53,469 nucleotides of DNA from contig DGFF01000068.1 in assembly GCA_002391545.1 (NCBI GenBank), positions 653 through 54,121 of the forward strand, given 5' to 3'. The DNA is from Candidatus Fermentithermobacillaceae bacterium UBA3907 (GTDB taxonomy: Bacteria > Bacillota > Sulfobacillia > Fermentithermobacillales > Fermentithermobacillaceae). The notes under the pieces are model-generated. The model worked only from the letters and a program-made list of their open reading frames with translations, ran no database searches and had not been told where the DNA came from. Positions 15,961-24,819 of this stretch are shown in pieces. Positions within the stretch are counted from its first letter, which is position 1. Each line of letters starts with the position of its first letter. The position numbers were made by a program, and so were the translations under genes.

Positions 15961-17384
15961 TACTTGCTCAGTAAAATTTGGAATAATTCTCTCCAAGTTA
16001 CCCAGGCTAAACGCGCCTGTTCCTCTGTGTGGGAAGTTAACGTATCTTTAGCCCGGTCAGGGTCTTCCCTCAGAAGTTTCTCGACTGTCGATTCAATTTC
16101 CAATTGGGATGTCAACCATTTATCTTCGAGGCTGTTTCTGTTTGTTTTGATGAGGTCTATAAACTCCTTGTATGAGGCGTCTGCCAGGTCTTGAACATCT
16201 TGAAATGCCCACCATGCCCGGCCCGGTCTGTAACTAAGGTCGGCAGGAGGCACGTTAAAATGAGTTGCGAATCCTATTTCTGGAGGCAGCCAATTATACC
16301 CAGGGGGTATTTTGCTGATTCCTAAATACCATGGCACGTAAGGACTGGTACATGGGTTTAGTAGAGCGCGCCAAACACAAGTCAGTTCGGTTTGTTCATG
16401 GAATTCAACTATAATGCTTTCTATGGTAGTGCCAGTGCATATGGTTCGTTTCCCGGTCCTGTGAGGGTTTATGAAGTAGCCTTCAGATAGATCATCTTCA
16501 GTTCCTTCATAGTGGGTCCTCAAGATATCCTTAACATCTTGAACTCCTAGTTTCCTTTGGGGCTTTACTGAAAAAGCCCGAACGTCATCAGGCTCTTTAC
16601 CTAAAATCATCCTAAGCGCATTCTTTTGACGCACAATATTGCCATCTTGTTTTTGATTAGGATCTTGGTAGGCTAAGGCAAAATCAAAATCTGTGTAGTC
16701 TCCTGGCACTTTAGGGGTATACCAGCCTCGTTCAATGGCGTACGTTATGATATCGGGAGATGCGATGTAGTTTTCCTTATCGGATAGGTCTACTTCATGG
16801 ATGGTATACCAGTTAGGAATAAACATGACTTCATCGTCAGGTACTCTTTTGGCTACATAGTGCTTTCCTTTTACTACCTGAAGAACCCATCCCTCGTCTT
16901 TATCGACGATTTGATACGCTCTTCCAGATGCGGTGTATCCATATTTTTCTATTAGTTGTGCGGCGATTTCTGTACCTTCCCTTGCTGTTTTAGCTCTTTG
17001 AGCTAGGATATGCCCTAAACCGTAGCCAATGCCACCGTTTGTAAGCTCGGGCATATCTTCTCTAGAGTTGGAGCAGCTGTCACTGGCTATTGCTACACCC
17101 CATTCGTTTATGAAAGTATCACTGAACGGGGCTTTCCAGCTGGCCCTAGTTTCTGACCATAAATAACTCCAGGTTTGTTGTACCTGAGGGATCTTTGCAC
17201 ACTCAGGTTCAAAAGTCAGAAATTCCCCAGGTTTATGTGTTTTACGCGGAACCTTGTATTGAACCATCACATTATTTCCTCGGTCATCTTCATTGTGTCC
17301 AAACAGGACTTTATTAGTGATAGATGCGTTCTTTCCTACTATGATTGCGCTGCAGTCTTCAAGGATGTGTGCGTTTTCAGTCAT
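15960..17384 (-). CDS. C69 family dipeptidase (PepD-like)
   Basis: An Ntn-hydrolase dipeptidase of peptidase family C69, which splits a wide range of dipeptides. After a 10-residue leader comes the nucleophile Cys11 in DCSAIIVGKNAS, followed by KVLFGHNEDD, the typical start of the mature enzyme after loss of the leader. Other family features are VAIASDSCSNS, YTASGRAYQIVDKDEGWVLQ and the C-terminal RAWWAFQDVQDLADASY. Length is 474 residues. There is no signal peptide, so it should be cytoplasmic. The start follows GAAGGAGC, and the gene lies 32 bases downstream of the serine hydrolase, forming a small minus-strand pair for peptide use. Confidence 0.9.
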   Translation of the reverse strand: MTENAHILEDCSAIIVGKNASITNKVLFGHNEDDRGNNVMVQYKVPRKTHKPGEFLTFEPECAKIPQVQQTWSYLWSETRASWKAPFSDTFINEWGVAIASDSCSNSREDMPELTNGGIGYGLGHILAQRAKTAREGTEIAAQLIEKYGYTASGRAYQIVDKDEGWVLQVVKGKHYVAKRVPDDEVMFIPNWYTIHEVDLSDKENYIASPDIITYAIERGWYTPKVPGDYTDFDFALAYQDPNQKQDGNIVRQKNALRMILGKEPDDVRAFSVKPQRKLGVQDVKDILRTHYEGTEDDLSEGYFINPHRTGKRTICTGTTIESIIVEFHEQTELTCVWRALLNPCTSPYVPWYLGISKIPPGYNWLPPEIGFATHFNVPPADLSYRPGRAWWAFQDVQDLADASYKEFIDLIKTNRNSLEDKWLTSQLEIESTVEKLLREDPDRAKDTLTSHTEEQARLAWVTWRELFQILLSK

Positions 17385-17416
17385 GCTTTTGCTCCTTCCA
17401 GAATTTGTTTCTAACG

Positions 17417-18865
17417 TTATTCTACCTTTGGTATGAGTCTAAGGCCTTGGCGCATTGCCCATACTTGCCCTTTAGGGTCAAACAAGAAGAACAAGTTTAT
17501 ATCTTCTTCATCGCCCAGGACTTCCCTATCTCTTTGGACAGATATGGAGTCGTATCCTGTTGGTGTTGCACAGTATACGGACTCACGGTTTTTGCCATGG
17601 GTGATGTAAAATAGGTTTTTGCCGTCAGACGCAATGGTAATTTCTGTGCCTTCTCCAGACGCGTAACGACCAATGAGTTTTTCCAGATGATAAGAAGGAA
17701 TATCTACTGGGGGCATGCGGAGCTCGTTGTAACTTCTGGGAAGGCCCAGGATTGCATTTACGGCTGCAAAGAAGACTTTGGAGGCAGGAAAATTGCTCAA
17801 GTTGGACAAGACTGCCACTTTTATTTTTCTTTCTGGTATAAACCCGATGTATGAGGCTACACCTACTATATTCCCGCCGTGATGTATGAGTGTTATGCCA
17901 TTTGAGTATTCAGGCTCTGTTTGGAAACCGTACCCGTAGTAACTTCCATCTTCCAGAGAGTAATATGGAGAGGTTATCCTATCTATTGTTCCTGTTTCAC
18001 ATATTCTGTTGCCGTCGCAAAAACCTTTGTTCACATAAAGATCCATGTATCTAAGCAAGTCGTTTATTGATGATTTTAGAGAACCTGACGAAACAAAAGC
18101 TTCCCTATGCTTCCAAGGTGCTTTAACCACATTTCCATGATCATCACGATAATACAATCCTTGGACTTCAAAATTGGACAGGGCGGCTAAGTCGATAAAC
18201 GTGTGATCCATACCCAAAGGATCCAAAATGTTCTTTTTGAGGTATTGCTCGTAAGTGAGACCTGATACCCTTTGGATTACTTCTCCAAGGAGGGAGAAGC
18301 AATCGTTTGAATAACTCAAGTACTGTCCCGGTCTACCAAGGAGTTCAAATTCATAGTTACCTATAAATTGCAACAGGTCTTTGTTGTCTCTTATTACTGG
18401 TTTACCTCCTAGGCTGTCCTCGGGCTTGTTCTTTAGGCAATTGGGATCTTTTAGGTATTCTTCTAGCGTAATGCTAAGCTCATTTACGTAATCGAGGGAC
18501 GGAAGAGGGGGTATTCCTGACGTATGAGTAAGAAACGAATGAATTGTCATTTTGTCTGCCGCCCATGATCTTAGGATAGTAAATTCGGGAAGGTAACGTT
18601 TCACTGGATGTGCAGTAGATAGTTTCTTTTCTTCAGCCAATAGATTGATGCACAGCGCAGTAAAAGATTTGGTCACTGATGCAAGCCCGAACACAGTATC
18701 TGGTGTTATAGGTTGTCTCTTTTCTACATCTGAAACACCGAACCCTTTGAAGTATTCCAAGTTATCGCCGATAGAGATCCCTACGCCAATTCCTGGAACG
18801 CCAGTTTTTTCCTTCAACTCAGAAACATAATCTTCAAACTCGTTGGGATTAAAATTCTTTAGCAC
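17417..18865 (-). CDS. Serine hydrolase, class C beta-lactamase/esterase family
   Basis: A 482-residue penicillin-binding-protein-like hydrolase. Catalytic features are SVTKS (Ser63-x-x-Lys66), YSN at 185-187 (LSYSNDCF) and HHGG near 329-331 (LIHHGGNIVG). The last ~90 residues form a second beta-rich domain common in peptidase/esterase members. No secretion signal is visible, so a cytoplasmic esterase or D-amino-acid peptidase is as likely as a lactamase. The frame reaches an ATG at 18889 with no ribosome site, but the GTG at 18865 has GGAGGAG five bases upstream and is chosen. The actual substrate is unknown. Confidence 0.85.
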   Translation of the reverse strand: MLKNFNPNEFEDYVSELKEKTGVPGIGVGISIGDNLEYFKGFGVSDVEKRQPITPDTVFGLASVTKSFTALCINLLAEEKKLSTAHPVKRYLPEFTILRSWAADKMTIHSFLTHTSGIPPLPSLDYVNELSITLEEYLKDPNCLKNKPEDSLGGKPVIRDNKDLLQFIGNYEFELLGRPGQYLSYSNDCFSLLGEVIQRVSGLTYEQYLKKNILDPLGMDHTFIDLAALSNFEVQGLYYRDDHGNVVKAPWKHREAFVSSGSLKSSINDLLRYMDLYVNKGFCDGNRICETGTIDRITSPYYSLEDGSYYGYGFQTEPEYSNGITLIHHGGNIVGVASYIGFIPERKIKVAVLSNLSNFPASKVFFAAVNAILGLPRSYNELRMPPVDIPSYHLEKLIGRYASGEGTEITIASDGKNLFYITHGKNRESVYCATPTGYDSISVQRDREVLGDEEDINLFFLFDPKGQVWAMRQGLRLIPKVE

Positions 18866-18920
18866 TTTATCTCCTCCATACTTACTCATACTGCAAACTA
18901 CACCCTGATTGCAATATGAA

Positions 18921-18950
18921 TTGGAAAGTTAAAGGGCTCCCTTGTATGAT
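18921..18950 (+). promoter_or_regulatory. Candidate promoter for acpS-nnr
   Basis: TTGGAA (18921-18926), an 18-base spacer and TATGAT (18945-18950) lie 52 bases before the chosen acpS start, in the gap between divergent genes. Confidence 0.5.
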
Positions 18951-19002
18951 TGTAGAAAAGAGAACTTTAATGCAGGGCCCATTTTTTAAGGAGTTGATGG
19001 TC

Positions 19003-19404
19003 GTGGATTCCCTAGGTTTTAGAATAGGGTTGGATCTAATATTTCTGTCTCGAGTAGAAGAGTTGTATAACAGGCATTCTACCAACTTCCTCCAAAGATT
19101 TTTCACTGAAGACGAAATAAAATATTGCTTTAAAAGCCCTATTTTTCAAAAACAGATAGAATGTATGGGAGGTTTCATCGCCGCAAAAGAAGCGGTAATG
19201 AAAGTTCTAGGTGAAGGTTGGCCTAGGATACCTTGGACTGACATCGAAGTAATTCACGATGAAAGAAACAGGCCTTTTGTGGCCTTAAAAGGGGAAGGTT
19301 TGCTTCATATGGAACAAAATAATTTCGAGTCGGTACAAATTTCCATTACTCACGACGAATTGATAGCTGCTGCAGTTGCTATTGGAATTCCCGGAAAGTT
19401 TTGA
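19003..19404 (+). CDS. acpS: Holo-[acyl-carrier-protein] synthase
   Basis: AcpS transfers 4'-phosphopantetheine from CoA to apo-ACP, switching on fatty acid synthesis. Markers are IGLDLIFLSRVEEL with the metal Asp, RFFTEDEIKYC, GGFIAAKEAVMKVLGEG with the catalytic Glu/Lys, and ISITHDELIAAAVAI near the end. The open frame extends upstream to 18916, but AAGGAG at 18988-18993 points to the GTG at 19003, giving 133 residues, the family norm. It precedes nnr by 14 bases, a frequent pairing in Firmicutes. Confidence 0.93.
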   Translation: MDSLGFRIGLDLIFLSRVEELYNRHSTNFLQRFFTEDEIKYCFKSPIFQKQIECMGGFIAAKEAVMKVLGEGWPRIPWTDIEVIHDERNRPFVALKGEGLLHMEQNNFESVQISITHDELIAAAVAIGIPGKF

Positions 19405-19418
19405 GGAGGTCAAAAGCG

Positions 19419-21062
19419 TTGTTACTTGTATCTGCGCAGCAAATGCGCGAATTAGATGATAAGGTTCAGAAAATGGGTGTGCCTGCGCTTATACTTATGG
19501 AAAATGCAGGGAAGGCTTTGGCCTATCATTCTATGATAAGACTCGAGGAAAGAAGATCATCCTATGCGCCTGAAAGTGCAGATTCTTTACGGCATAAGGG
19601 CAGCATTGCGATTCTAGCCGGGCCAGGTCAGAACGGGGGTGATGGTTTTTGCGCCGCAAGGCACTTAGCGTCCTGGGGATACCAGGTGAAGGTAGGTTTC
19701 TTCGGAGACGAAAAACGGCTTCCTAGAGAAGCTTCTCTGAACTACGCCATGTTAGAAGGGTACCCAGTTGAGATCTATTCCGCAAACTATATGAGCCCAG
19801 AAATGGTTATGGATAAACTAGGTTATCCAGATCTGATAATCGACGCGCTTTTGGGAATAGGTGCTGGTGGCGATCCTCGCTTCCCCATAAGTCTGGCTGT
19901 AGATTGGGCAAATTCTCAAGGTGTACCTATCGTAGCTTGCGATATTCCTACAGGAATTTCAGCAGATACGGGGCAGGTGTATACCCCGTGTATAAAAGCG
20001 GATCTCACCGTTACTATGGGCTTTGCCAAAATTGGATTGTTTTCCTATCCTGGCAGAATGTTTGCAGGAGATATTATAGTTGAAAACTTAGGTTTTCCTC
20101 AGAACGTTGTGAAGATGGTTGCAGATGGGGAAGACGAACTAGGTGACCTGGGACATTTTGCCCTTGAAAAAGTGTTCGCCCAGGCGGTGTGCGCTCGGGA
20201 AATTCAAGAGCTATTGCCTCGAAGGCGTGACGACCATCACAAAGGGTTGTCTGGGCACGTCACCGTTATCGCAGGATCGGTTGGTATGGCCGGTGCCTCA
20301 GTTTTGACCGCAAAAGGAGCATTGAGAGCAGGGGCAGGAACTGTTACTCTTCTTTGCCCTGGGAAAATATATCAAGTTTGTGCTTCCATGGCGCCTGAGG
20401 TTATGGTGGTGCCCTGCGGAGATTCAGCTGTCTTTACGCCTGATCCTGAATCAATTAAAATGGCTAAGGATCATATAGATAGATCTGATGCAGTTGCCAT
20501 AGGCCCTGGATGGGGCAGAGGGCGTTCCCAGACAGAATTCTTGAAGGAGATCTTATCTATCATGTCGAACACCGCTTGTGTGATAGATGCAGATGCTCTT
20601 TTTGCCCTCAGGGAGCTTGGTGGATTGCCGTACATTGCAGGCATAGATGGGGAGTTTGTTTTAACTCCACATCCCGGAGAGATGGCAACGCTCAGGGATA
20701 TGAGTACTCAAGAGGTGGGTCGAGCCAGAACTGAAGTATCGAGAAAAGCAGCTATGGAATCCAGAAACGTTGTGTGTTTAAAAGGAGCAGGTACATGTAC
20801 TGCCGGTCCAGAAGGTGAGCTGCTTATTAACACGTCAGGCAATTCTGCTATGGCTACAGCCGGTTCAGGAGATGTTCTAACTGGTATAATTGCTAGTCTG
20901 AAAGCGCAGGGACTTTCTTGTCTGGATAGCGCCGTTGCCGGCGTGTTTTGGCACGGAATTGCAGGCGATATTGCCTACGAAGAAAAAGGGTCGTTTGGAA
21001 TCATTGCCGGAGACATCGTGGAACATTTACCTCAGGCTCGCGCTTTTATAGAGCGCGCATAG
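19419..21062 (+). CDS. nnr: Bifunctional NAD(P)H-hydrate repair enzyme
   Basis: This fused enzyme repairs hydrated NADH and NADPH: the N-terminal half epimerises R/S-NAD(P)HX and the C-terminal half dehydrates S-NAD(P)HX using ADP. The epimerase part shows PALILMENAGKALA, GPGQNGGDGFCAARHL and DALLGIG; the dehydratase part shows GHVTVIAGS, AVAIGPGWGRG, VLTPHPGEMATL and the nucleotide/Mg site MATAGSGDVLTGIIA. The longest frame begins at 19401, but the AGGAGG at 19404-19409 places the start at TTG 19419 (547 residues). Both halves look complete. Confidence 0.94.
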   Translation: MLLVSAQQMRELDDKVQKMGVPALILMENAGKALAYHSMIRLEERRSSYAPESADSLRHKGSIAILAGPGQNGGDGFCAARHLASWGYQVKVGFFGDEKRLPREASLNYAMLEGYPVEIYSANYMSPEMVMDKLGYPDLIIDALLGIGAGGDPRFPISLAVDWANSQGVPIVACDIPTGISADTGQVYTPCIKADLTVTMGFAKIGLFSYPGRMFAGDIIVENLGFPQNVVKMVADGEDELGDLGHFALEKVFAQAVCAREIQELLPRRRDDHHKGLSGHVTVIAGSVGMAGASVLTAKGALRAGAGTVTLLCPGKIYQVCASMAPEVMVVPCGDSAVFTPDPESIKMAKDHIDRSDAVAIGPGWGRGRSQTEFLKEILSIMSNTACVIDADALFALRELGGLPYIAGIDGEFVLTPHPGEMATLRDMSTQEVGRARTEVSRKAAMESRNVVCLKGAGTCTAGPEGELLINTSGNSAMATAGSGDVLTGIIASLKAQGLSCLDSAVAGVFWHGIAGDIAYEEKGSFGIIAGDIVEHLPQARAFIERA

Positions 21063-21095
21063 AGGGGGATAAAATTCTGCGAAGAGAGGTGAAAG

Positions 21096-21112
21096 GCCTA
21101 GTATAGCTAGGC
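21096..21112 (+). promoter_or_regulatory. Inverted repeat before the MazEF-like genes
   Basis: GCCTAG (21096-21101) and CTAGGC (21107-21112) form a perfect palindrome around TATAG, just before the antitoxin start. MazE-type antitoxins repress their own promoters through such palindromes, so an operator is plausible; a hairpin over the weak start is the alternative. Confidence 0.45.
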
Positions 21113-21118
21113 TAGGAT

Positions 21119-21391
21119 TTGAATAGAACTAAAGAAATAGTGGCAAGATTGCCGGAAGATGTGTTGGTAGACATAGATAATGTTGTAAAAAAGAGCAACA
21201 AAACCTTATCTGTGTTCATTACAGAGGCATGTTGTTTCTATCTTGAAAAGATAAAACGGGATAGCATGCTTGAGGCCATGAAGACGGGATATTTGGAGAT
21301 GGCAGAGATAAACCAGGTTCTGGCTGAGGAGATATGGTGCGATTTTGCTCATTTTTGCCAGAGCGAGTATGAAAATTGGAGGAAGACCTGA
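21119..21391 (+). CDS. Antitoxin of the NdoAI/MazE type
   Basis: A 90-residue protein like B. subtilis EndoAI, the ribbon-helix-helix antitoxin that neutralises the endoribonuclease EndoA. The N-terminus has the DNA-binding strand and helices (IVARLPEDVLVDIDNVVKKS), and the C-terminus carries the toxin-binding phrase MLEAMKTGYLEMAEINQVLA, close to the Bacillus MRRGYMEMAKIN. The start is probably TTG 21119 with a poor ribosome site (AGGA two bases upstream), which would hold antitoxin levels low or make them hairpin-controlled. The toxin gene follows directly. Confidence 0.85.
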   Translation: MNRTKEIVARLPEDVLVDIDNVVKKSNKTLSVFITEACCFYLEKIKRDSMLEAMKTGYLEMAEINQVLAEEIWCDFAHFCQSEYENWRKT

Positions 21392-21742
21392 TTGGAGCCT
21401 TCTCGAGGAGACATTTATTTTGCAGATCTAAACCCGGTGCTCGGTTCCGAGCAGGGCGGTTTCAGGCCTGTTCTGATAATACAAAACGATATAGGGAACA
21501 AATACAGCCCTACAGTTATCGTTTCAGCCATAACTTCGCAGATCCAAAAGGCGAAACTTCCTACTCATGTTGAGCTTCCTGTAAGCATTTCAAATTTAGA
21601 GAAAGACTCAGTTATTTTGCTCGAACAGATAAGGACCATAGACAAGAGGAGACTGAAAAAGTGGGTTGCGAGACTCGATAAGACAATCATGAACAAGGTT
21701 GACGAGGCGTTACTGATATCGTTAGGGTTAAAGGAGTTATAA
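21392..21742 (+). CDS. ndoA: Endoribonuclease toxin of the NdoA/MazF type
   Basis: A MazF-family mRNA interferase of 116 residues; B. subtilis EndoA cuts U^ACAU. The family pattern is complete: RGDIYFADLNPVLGSEQGG, RPVLIIQNDIGN, SPTVIVSAITSQ, PTHVELP and SVILLEQIRTIDKRRL with the conserved Arg-rich active region. The start is a TTG directly after the antitoxin TGA, with GGAGGA eight bases upstream. The nnr-antitoxin-toxin order matches the alr/ndo region of Bacillus loosely; here alanine racemase is missing. No terminator follows, so the next gene may be co-transcribed. Confidence 0.93.
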   Translation: MEPSRGDIYFADLNPVLGSEQGGFRPVLIIQNDIGNKYSPTVIVSAITSQIQKAKLPTHVELPVSISNLEKDSVILLEQIRTIDKRRLKKWVARLDKTIMNKVDEALLISLGLKEL

Positions 21743-21767
21743 CAAATCCAATTAAGGAGGTGCCCAA

Positions 21768-22841
21768 TTGCTACCATATGCCTTAGGATTTCCCCGGGTG
21801 CGTCTTTCTAGCTTACCGACTCCTTTCGAAGAAGTCCCTCGTTTTTCGGAAGCTTTGGGAGGGCCAAGGATATTTGTTAAAAGGGATGATGCTACCAGTC
21901 TTGCACTAGGGGGTAACAAAGCTAGAAAACTCGAGTTCCTTTTGGGGGAAGCGTTGGAAGAGGGTTGTGATACAATAATTACTGCAGGAGGTCCTCAATC
22001 TAACCATGCGAGGATGACTGCAGCGGCTGCAGTAAAGTTTGGCATGGAGCCAATCTTAGTATTAGATGGCGAAGATCCTGGATATAGGCAGGGAAACTTG
22101 CTGTTAGACTATATATTAGGCGCACGTTTGATTTTCACAGGCGGTAGGGAAACTGCCGATGTAATATCCGAAACTGTGGAAAGCCTAAAATGTGATGGTA
22201 AGAAGCCTTATGTAATACCGGTAGGTGGCTCCAACTGTATAGGAACGTTGGGTTACATAGGCTGTGCAGCAGAACTTGCAGAGGATTTCAAGAAGGCCGG
22301 AGTTGAGCCCAAAAGTTTGTATCTGGCTACAGGATCGTCGGGTACATTGGCAGGGTTGCTACTTGGGAAGTTGCTATATAACCTTTCTTTTTCCATCAAG
22401 GGAGTTGCAGTAAGCCCAGGCGCAGATAAAAAAGAAGATAGGGCTTTACAACTTGCCTTAGAAGCTTCAGATCTTCTAAAAGCAAAGGTGGAAAGCCTAA
22501 ATGAATCTCCACTTTCCTCGATTGATATTCAGGAGTTGGAGAATAGGATATGTGAGGTTTCTATTGAAAATATAAAAGATGAATTTAGCGTCACTGAGGA
22601 TTTCGTGGGTCCAGGGTATGCTGTGCCCACGCCCGAAGGAATTGAGGCTATTTTTGCTTTGGCTCGAACAGAAGGCATAATCACCGATCCTGTGTACACA
22701 GGGAAGGCTTTAGCGGGCTTGATGGCGGACGTACGTAATGGATTGTACGATAAAGACGATGTAGTTGTTTTTCTCCACACAGGAGGAACGCCTGCCAACT
22801 TTGCCTATGTAGAAGCTTTTCTGGAAGGGGGATTTAAATGA
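21768..22841 (+). CDS. PLP-dependent D-cysteine desulfhydrase-like enzyme
   Basis: A fold-type II PLP enzyme of the ACC deaminase/D-cysteine desulfhydrase family, 357 residues. The PLP lysine is Lys51 in LALGGNKARKLEFLL; GGPQSNHARMTAAAA is the substrate/phosphate loop, and YLATGSSGTLAGLLLG binds PLP phosphate. D-cysteine desulfhydrase would release sulfide, pyruvate and ammonia, while ACC deaminase would open ACC; sequence alone does not decide. TTG start with a perfect AAGGAGG nine bases before. It overlaps the C26 hydrolase gene by four bases (ATGA), suggesting an amino acid or D-peptide catabolic unit. Confidence 0.88.
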   Translation: MLPYALGFPRVRLSSLPTPFEEVPRFSEALGGPRIFVKRDDATSLALGGNKARKLEFLLGEALEEGCDTIITAGGPQSNHARMTAAAAVKFGMEPILVLDGEDPGYRQGNLLLDYILGARLIFTGGRETADVISETVESLKCDGKKPYVIPVGGSNCIGTLGYIGCAAELAEDFKKAGVEPKSLYLATGSSGTLAGLLLGKLLYNLSFSIKGVAVSPGADKKEDRALQLALEASDLLKAKVESLNESPLSSIDIQELENRICEVSIENIKDEFSVTEDFVGPGYAVPTPEGIEAIFALARTEGIITDPVYTGKALAGLMADVRNGLYDKDDVVVFLHTGGTPANFAYVEAFLEGGFK

Positions 22842-23545
22842 AACCAGTTATAGGCATAACATCTAGCTGGGATGAGGAAAAACAGACGTCAGTATTGCCT
22901 TATGCGTACGTCGACGCTGTTTTGGAAGCGGGGGGAATTCCTGTTTTACTCCCAATAATGCCCAAGGATGATGCTGAAGAGATCTTGTCAAACATAGATG
23001 GAGTGTTATTTCCAGGTGGTGCAGACGTGGACCCTCAGAGATATGGAGAACGTCCCCACGAAAAGCTGAACTACGTTGATCCTAGGCTTGACGAGATGGA
23101 GTTGAATATAGCCAAATTGTCGCTTGAAAGGAGATTACCTATACTTGGTATTTGCAGAGGTTGCCAGTTGGTTAATGTGGCGGCAGGCGGCACCTTGGTT
23201 CAAGATATACCGTCTCAGGTAGGCGGAGCTATGAAGCATTCCCAGAAAGCTCCTAGGTGGCACGGAACCCATGAAGTGATTCTTGAAGAAGGTTGTTTCG
23301 CTGCAGACATCTTCGAAACCCGTAGGTTTGCGGTAAATTCGTTCCATCATCAGTCAGTAAGGGATGCAGGAGATGGTCTTAGTATTTCAGGTAGAGCTTT
23401 AGATGGTGTTGCAGAAGTAACTGAGGGAAGGCAAGGTTTCGTACTGCTTTTGCAATGGCATCCTGAGGCCATGTGGAGGAAGAACCCTCTATTTCTCAAG
23501 CCATTTAAGGCATTTGTGAAGGCGGCGGAACAGTTTAGCTACTGA
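22838..23545 (+). CDS. Gamma-glutamyl hydrolase-like class I amidotransferase (C26)
   Basis: A 235-residue member of peptidase family C26, as in PuuD (gamma-glutamyl-GABA hydrolase). Nucleophile Cys106 sits in PILGICRGCQLVNVAAGG, and the triad His/Glu in LLLQWHPEAMW. FPGGADVDPQRYGE and FAVNSFHHQSVRDAG are family hallmarks. It probably frees glutamate from gamma-glutamylated amines or peptides in the cytoplasm. No polyamine genes are nearby; instead it is coupled by ATGA overlap to the PLP enzyme, with a DmpA-type peptidase 21 bases on. Substrate unknown. Confidence 0.9.
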   Translation: MKPVIGITSSWDEEKQTSVLPYAYVDAVLEAGGIPVLLPIMPKDDAEEILSNIDGVLFPGGADVDPQRYGERPHEKLNYVDPRLDEMELNIAKLSLERRLPILGICRGCQLVNVAAGGTLVQDIPSQVGGAMKHSQKAPRWHGTHEVILEEGCFAADIFETRRFAVNSFHHQSVRDAGDGLSISGRALDGVAEVTEGRQGFVLLLQWHPEAMWRKNPLFLKPFKAFVKAAEQFSY

Positions 23546-23566
23546 CTTGGAGGATATTAGTTAATA

Positions 23567-24691
23567 ATGGGATACGATATTTCACAGTCTACGAGTAACC
23601 CTAGGCGTCGTTTCAGAGATTATGGATTGTCGGTAGGATCGCTATCTACAGGTCCAATGAATGCCATAACAGATGTTCCAGGAGTTTTAGTGGGTCACTC
23701 AACAATCATAGAAGGGGAAGGCCCCCTAATTCCCGGTAAAGGACCAGTTAGGACAGGAGTTACTGTAGTACGCCCTCATCCAGGGAATTTGTTTAGAGAA
23801 AAGGTGAGAGGGGCCGTACACATAATAAATGGTTTTGGAAAGGCAACGGGTATTGCGCAAATACAGGAACTTGGTATTATAGAGACACCGATTGTTTTAA
23901 CCAACACTTTAAGCGTAGGTTCAGCGTGGGATAGTCTTTGTGAATACATGCTGGACTGCAATCCTGGAATAGGAATATCTGAGGGAACGGTTAACCCTGT
24001 GGTTTTGGAATGCAATGATGGTTATCTAAATGATATAAGAGGAAGGCATGTTAAAAGAGAACATGTGTTTGATGCCCTAGAAAATGCTTGTGGAGGATCT
24101 GTAGCAGAGGGTAATGTTGGATCTGGCACAGGTATGTCGTGTCTAGGTTTTAAAGGAGGCATAGGTACATCTTCAAGGGTTATAGACCTCACAAAACAAT
24201 GGACGCTAGGTGTTCTGGTAATGTCCAACTTCGGCAAGATGGAAGATTTGCTAATCTGTGGCATCCCCGTAGGTATGGAGTTAAGTAAAGATATTGAAAT
24301 GCAACCGCAAACACCCCCAGGTTCCGTTGTGATTATAGTAGGCACTGATGCTCCTTGCTCAGATAGACAGCTGTTGAGGATCGCACGACGATGTCAGGGT
24401 GGACTGGCTCGCGTCGGGTCCATGTTTTCTCATGGCAGTGGCGATTTTGTCCTGGCGTTCTCTACAGCAAACAAGGCATTAGAATCAGATACTCATGACC
24501 CTTGTGTCCAGGAATATATAAGAGATGACTCACGAGCTATGGGTCTCCTATTTAGAGCGTGCATAGAAGCAGTGGAAGAGAGTGTGCTCAATTCTTTATT
24601 TATGGCAGAGACCATGATAGGACGGGACGGTAATACAAAGTATGGCATACCCATTGATATGGTTCTTGATATATTAGATAGATCTACATAG
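23567..24691 (+). CDS. P1 family (DmpA-type) aminopeptidase
   Basis: A self-cleaving Ntn-like aminopeptidase, 374 residues, related to DmpA and BapA, which act on D- or beta-amino acid termini. Autoproteolysis should occur between Gly252 and Ser253 (PPG/SVVIIVGTDAPC), making Ser253 the nucleophile of the small subunit. Other family segments: NAITDVPGVLVGHSTI, RTGVTVVRPH, INGFGKATG, EGNVGSGTGMSCLGFKGGIG and LGVLVMSNFGK. ATG start with a TTGGAGGAT site. It closes a run of three enzymes apparently devoted to unusual peptides or D-amino acids. Confidence 0.9.
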   Translation: MGYDISQSTSNPRRRFRDYGLSVGSLSTGPMNAITDVPGVLVGHSTIIEGEGPLIPGKGPVRTGVTVVRPHPGNLFREKVRGAVHIINGFGKATGIAQIQELGIIETPIVLTNTLSVGSAWDSLCEYMLDCNPGIGISEGTVNPVVLECNDGYLNDIRGRHVKREHVFDALENACGGSVAEGNVGSGTGMSCLGFKGGIGTSSRVIDLTKQWTLGVLVMSNFGKMEDLLICGIPVGMELSKDIEMQPQTPPGSVVIIVGTDAPCSDRQLLRIARRCQGGLARVGSMFSHGSGDFVLAFSTANKALESDTHDPCVQEYIRDDSRAMGLLFRACIEAVEESVLNSLFMAETMIGRDGNTKYGIPIDMVLDILDRST

Positions 24692-24696
24692 ATTTA

Positions 24697-24705
24697 TGCT
24701 AAAAT
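24697..24705 (+). promoter_or_regulatory. Extended -10 promoter candidate before the GlmL module
   Basis: TGCTAAAAT is a TGn-extended -10 box lying just after the peptidase stop and 115 bases before the next start. No good -35 box is visible. Confidence 0.45.
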
Positions 24706-24819
24706 GTATAGGAATTTTTGATGAGCAGGATAATTCTGAAAGTTGTAGAATGAGGTACGAAATGTTTCAGGACCGGGCGATAGTTTGGCAGAAACAGTTT
24801 TTGGCCGGGGAGGTTTATG

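Noticed and set aside
24780..24806. Sigma-54 -24/-12 like TTGGCAG...TTTTTGGC before the GlmL module
   Set aside because: The -12 element lacks TTGC at correct spacing; looked for because rpoN is in the window.
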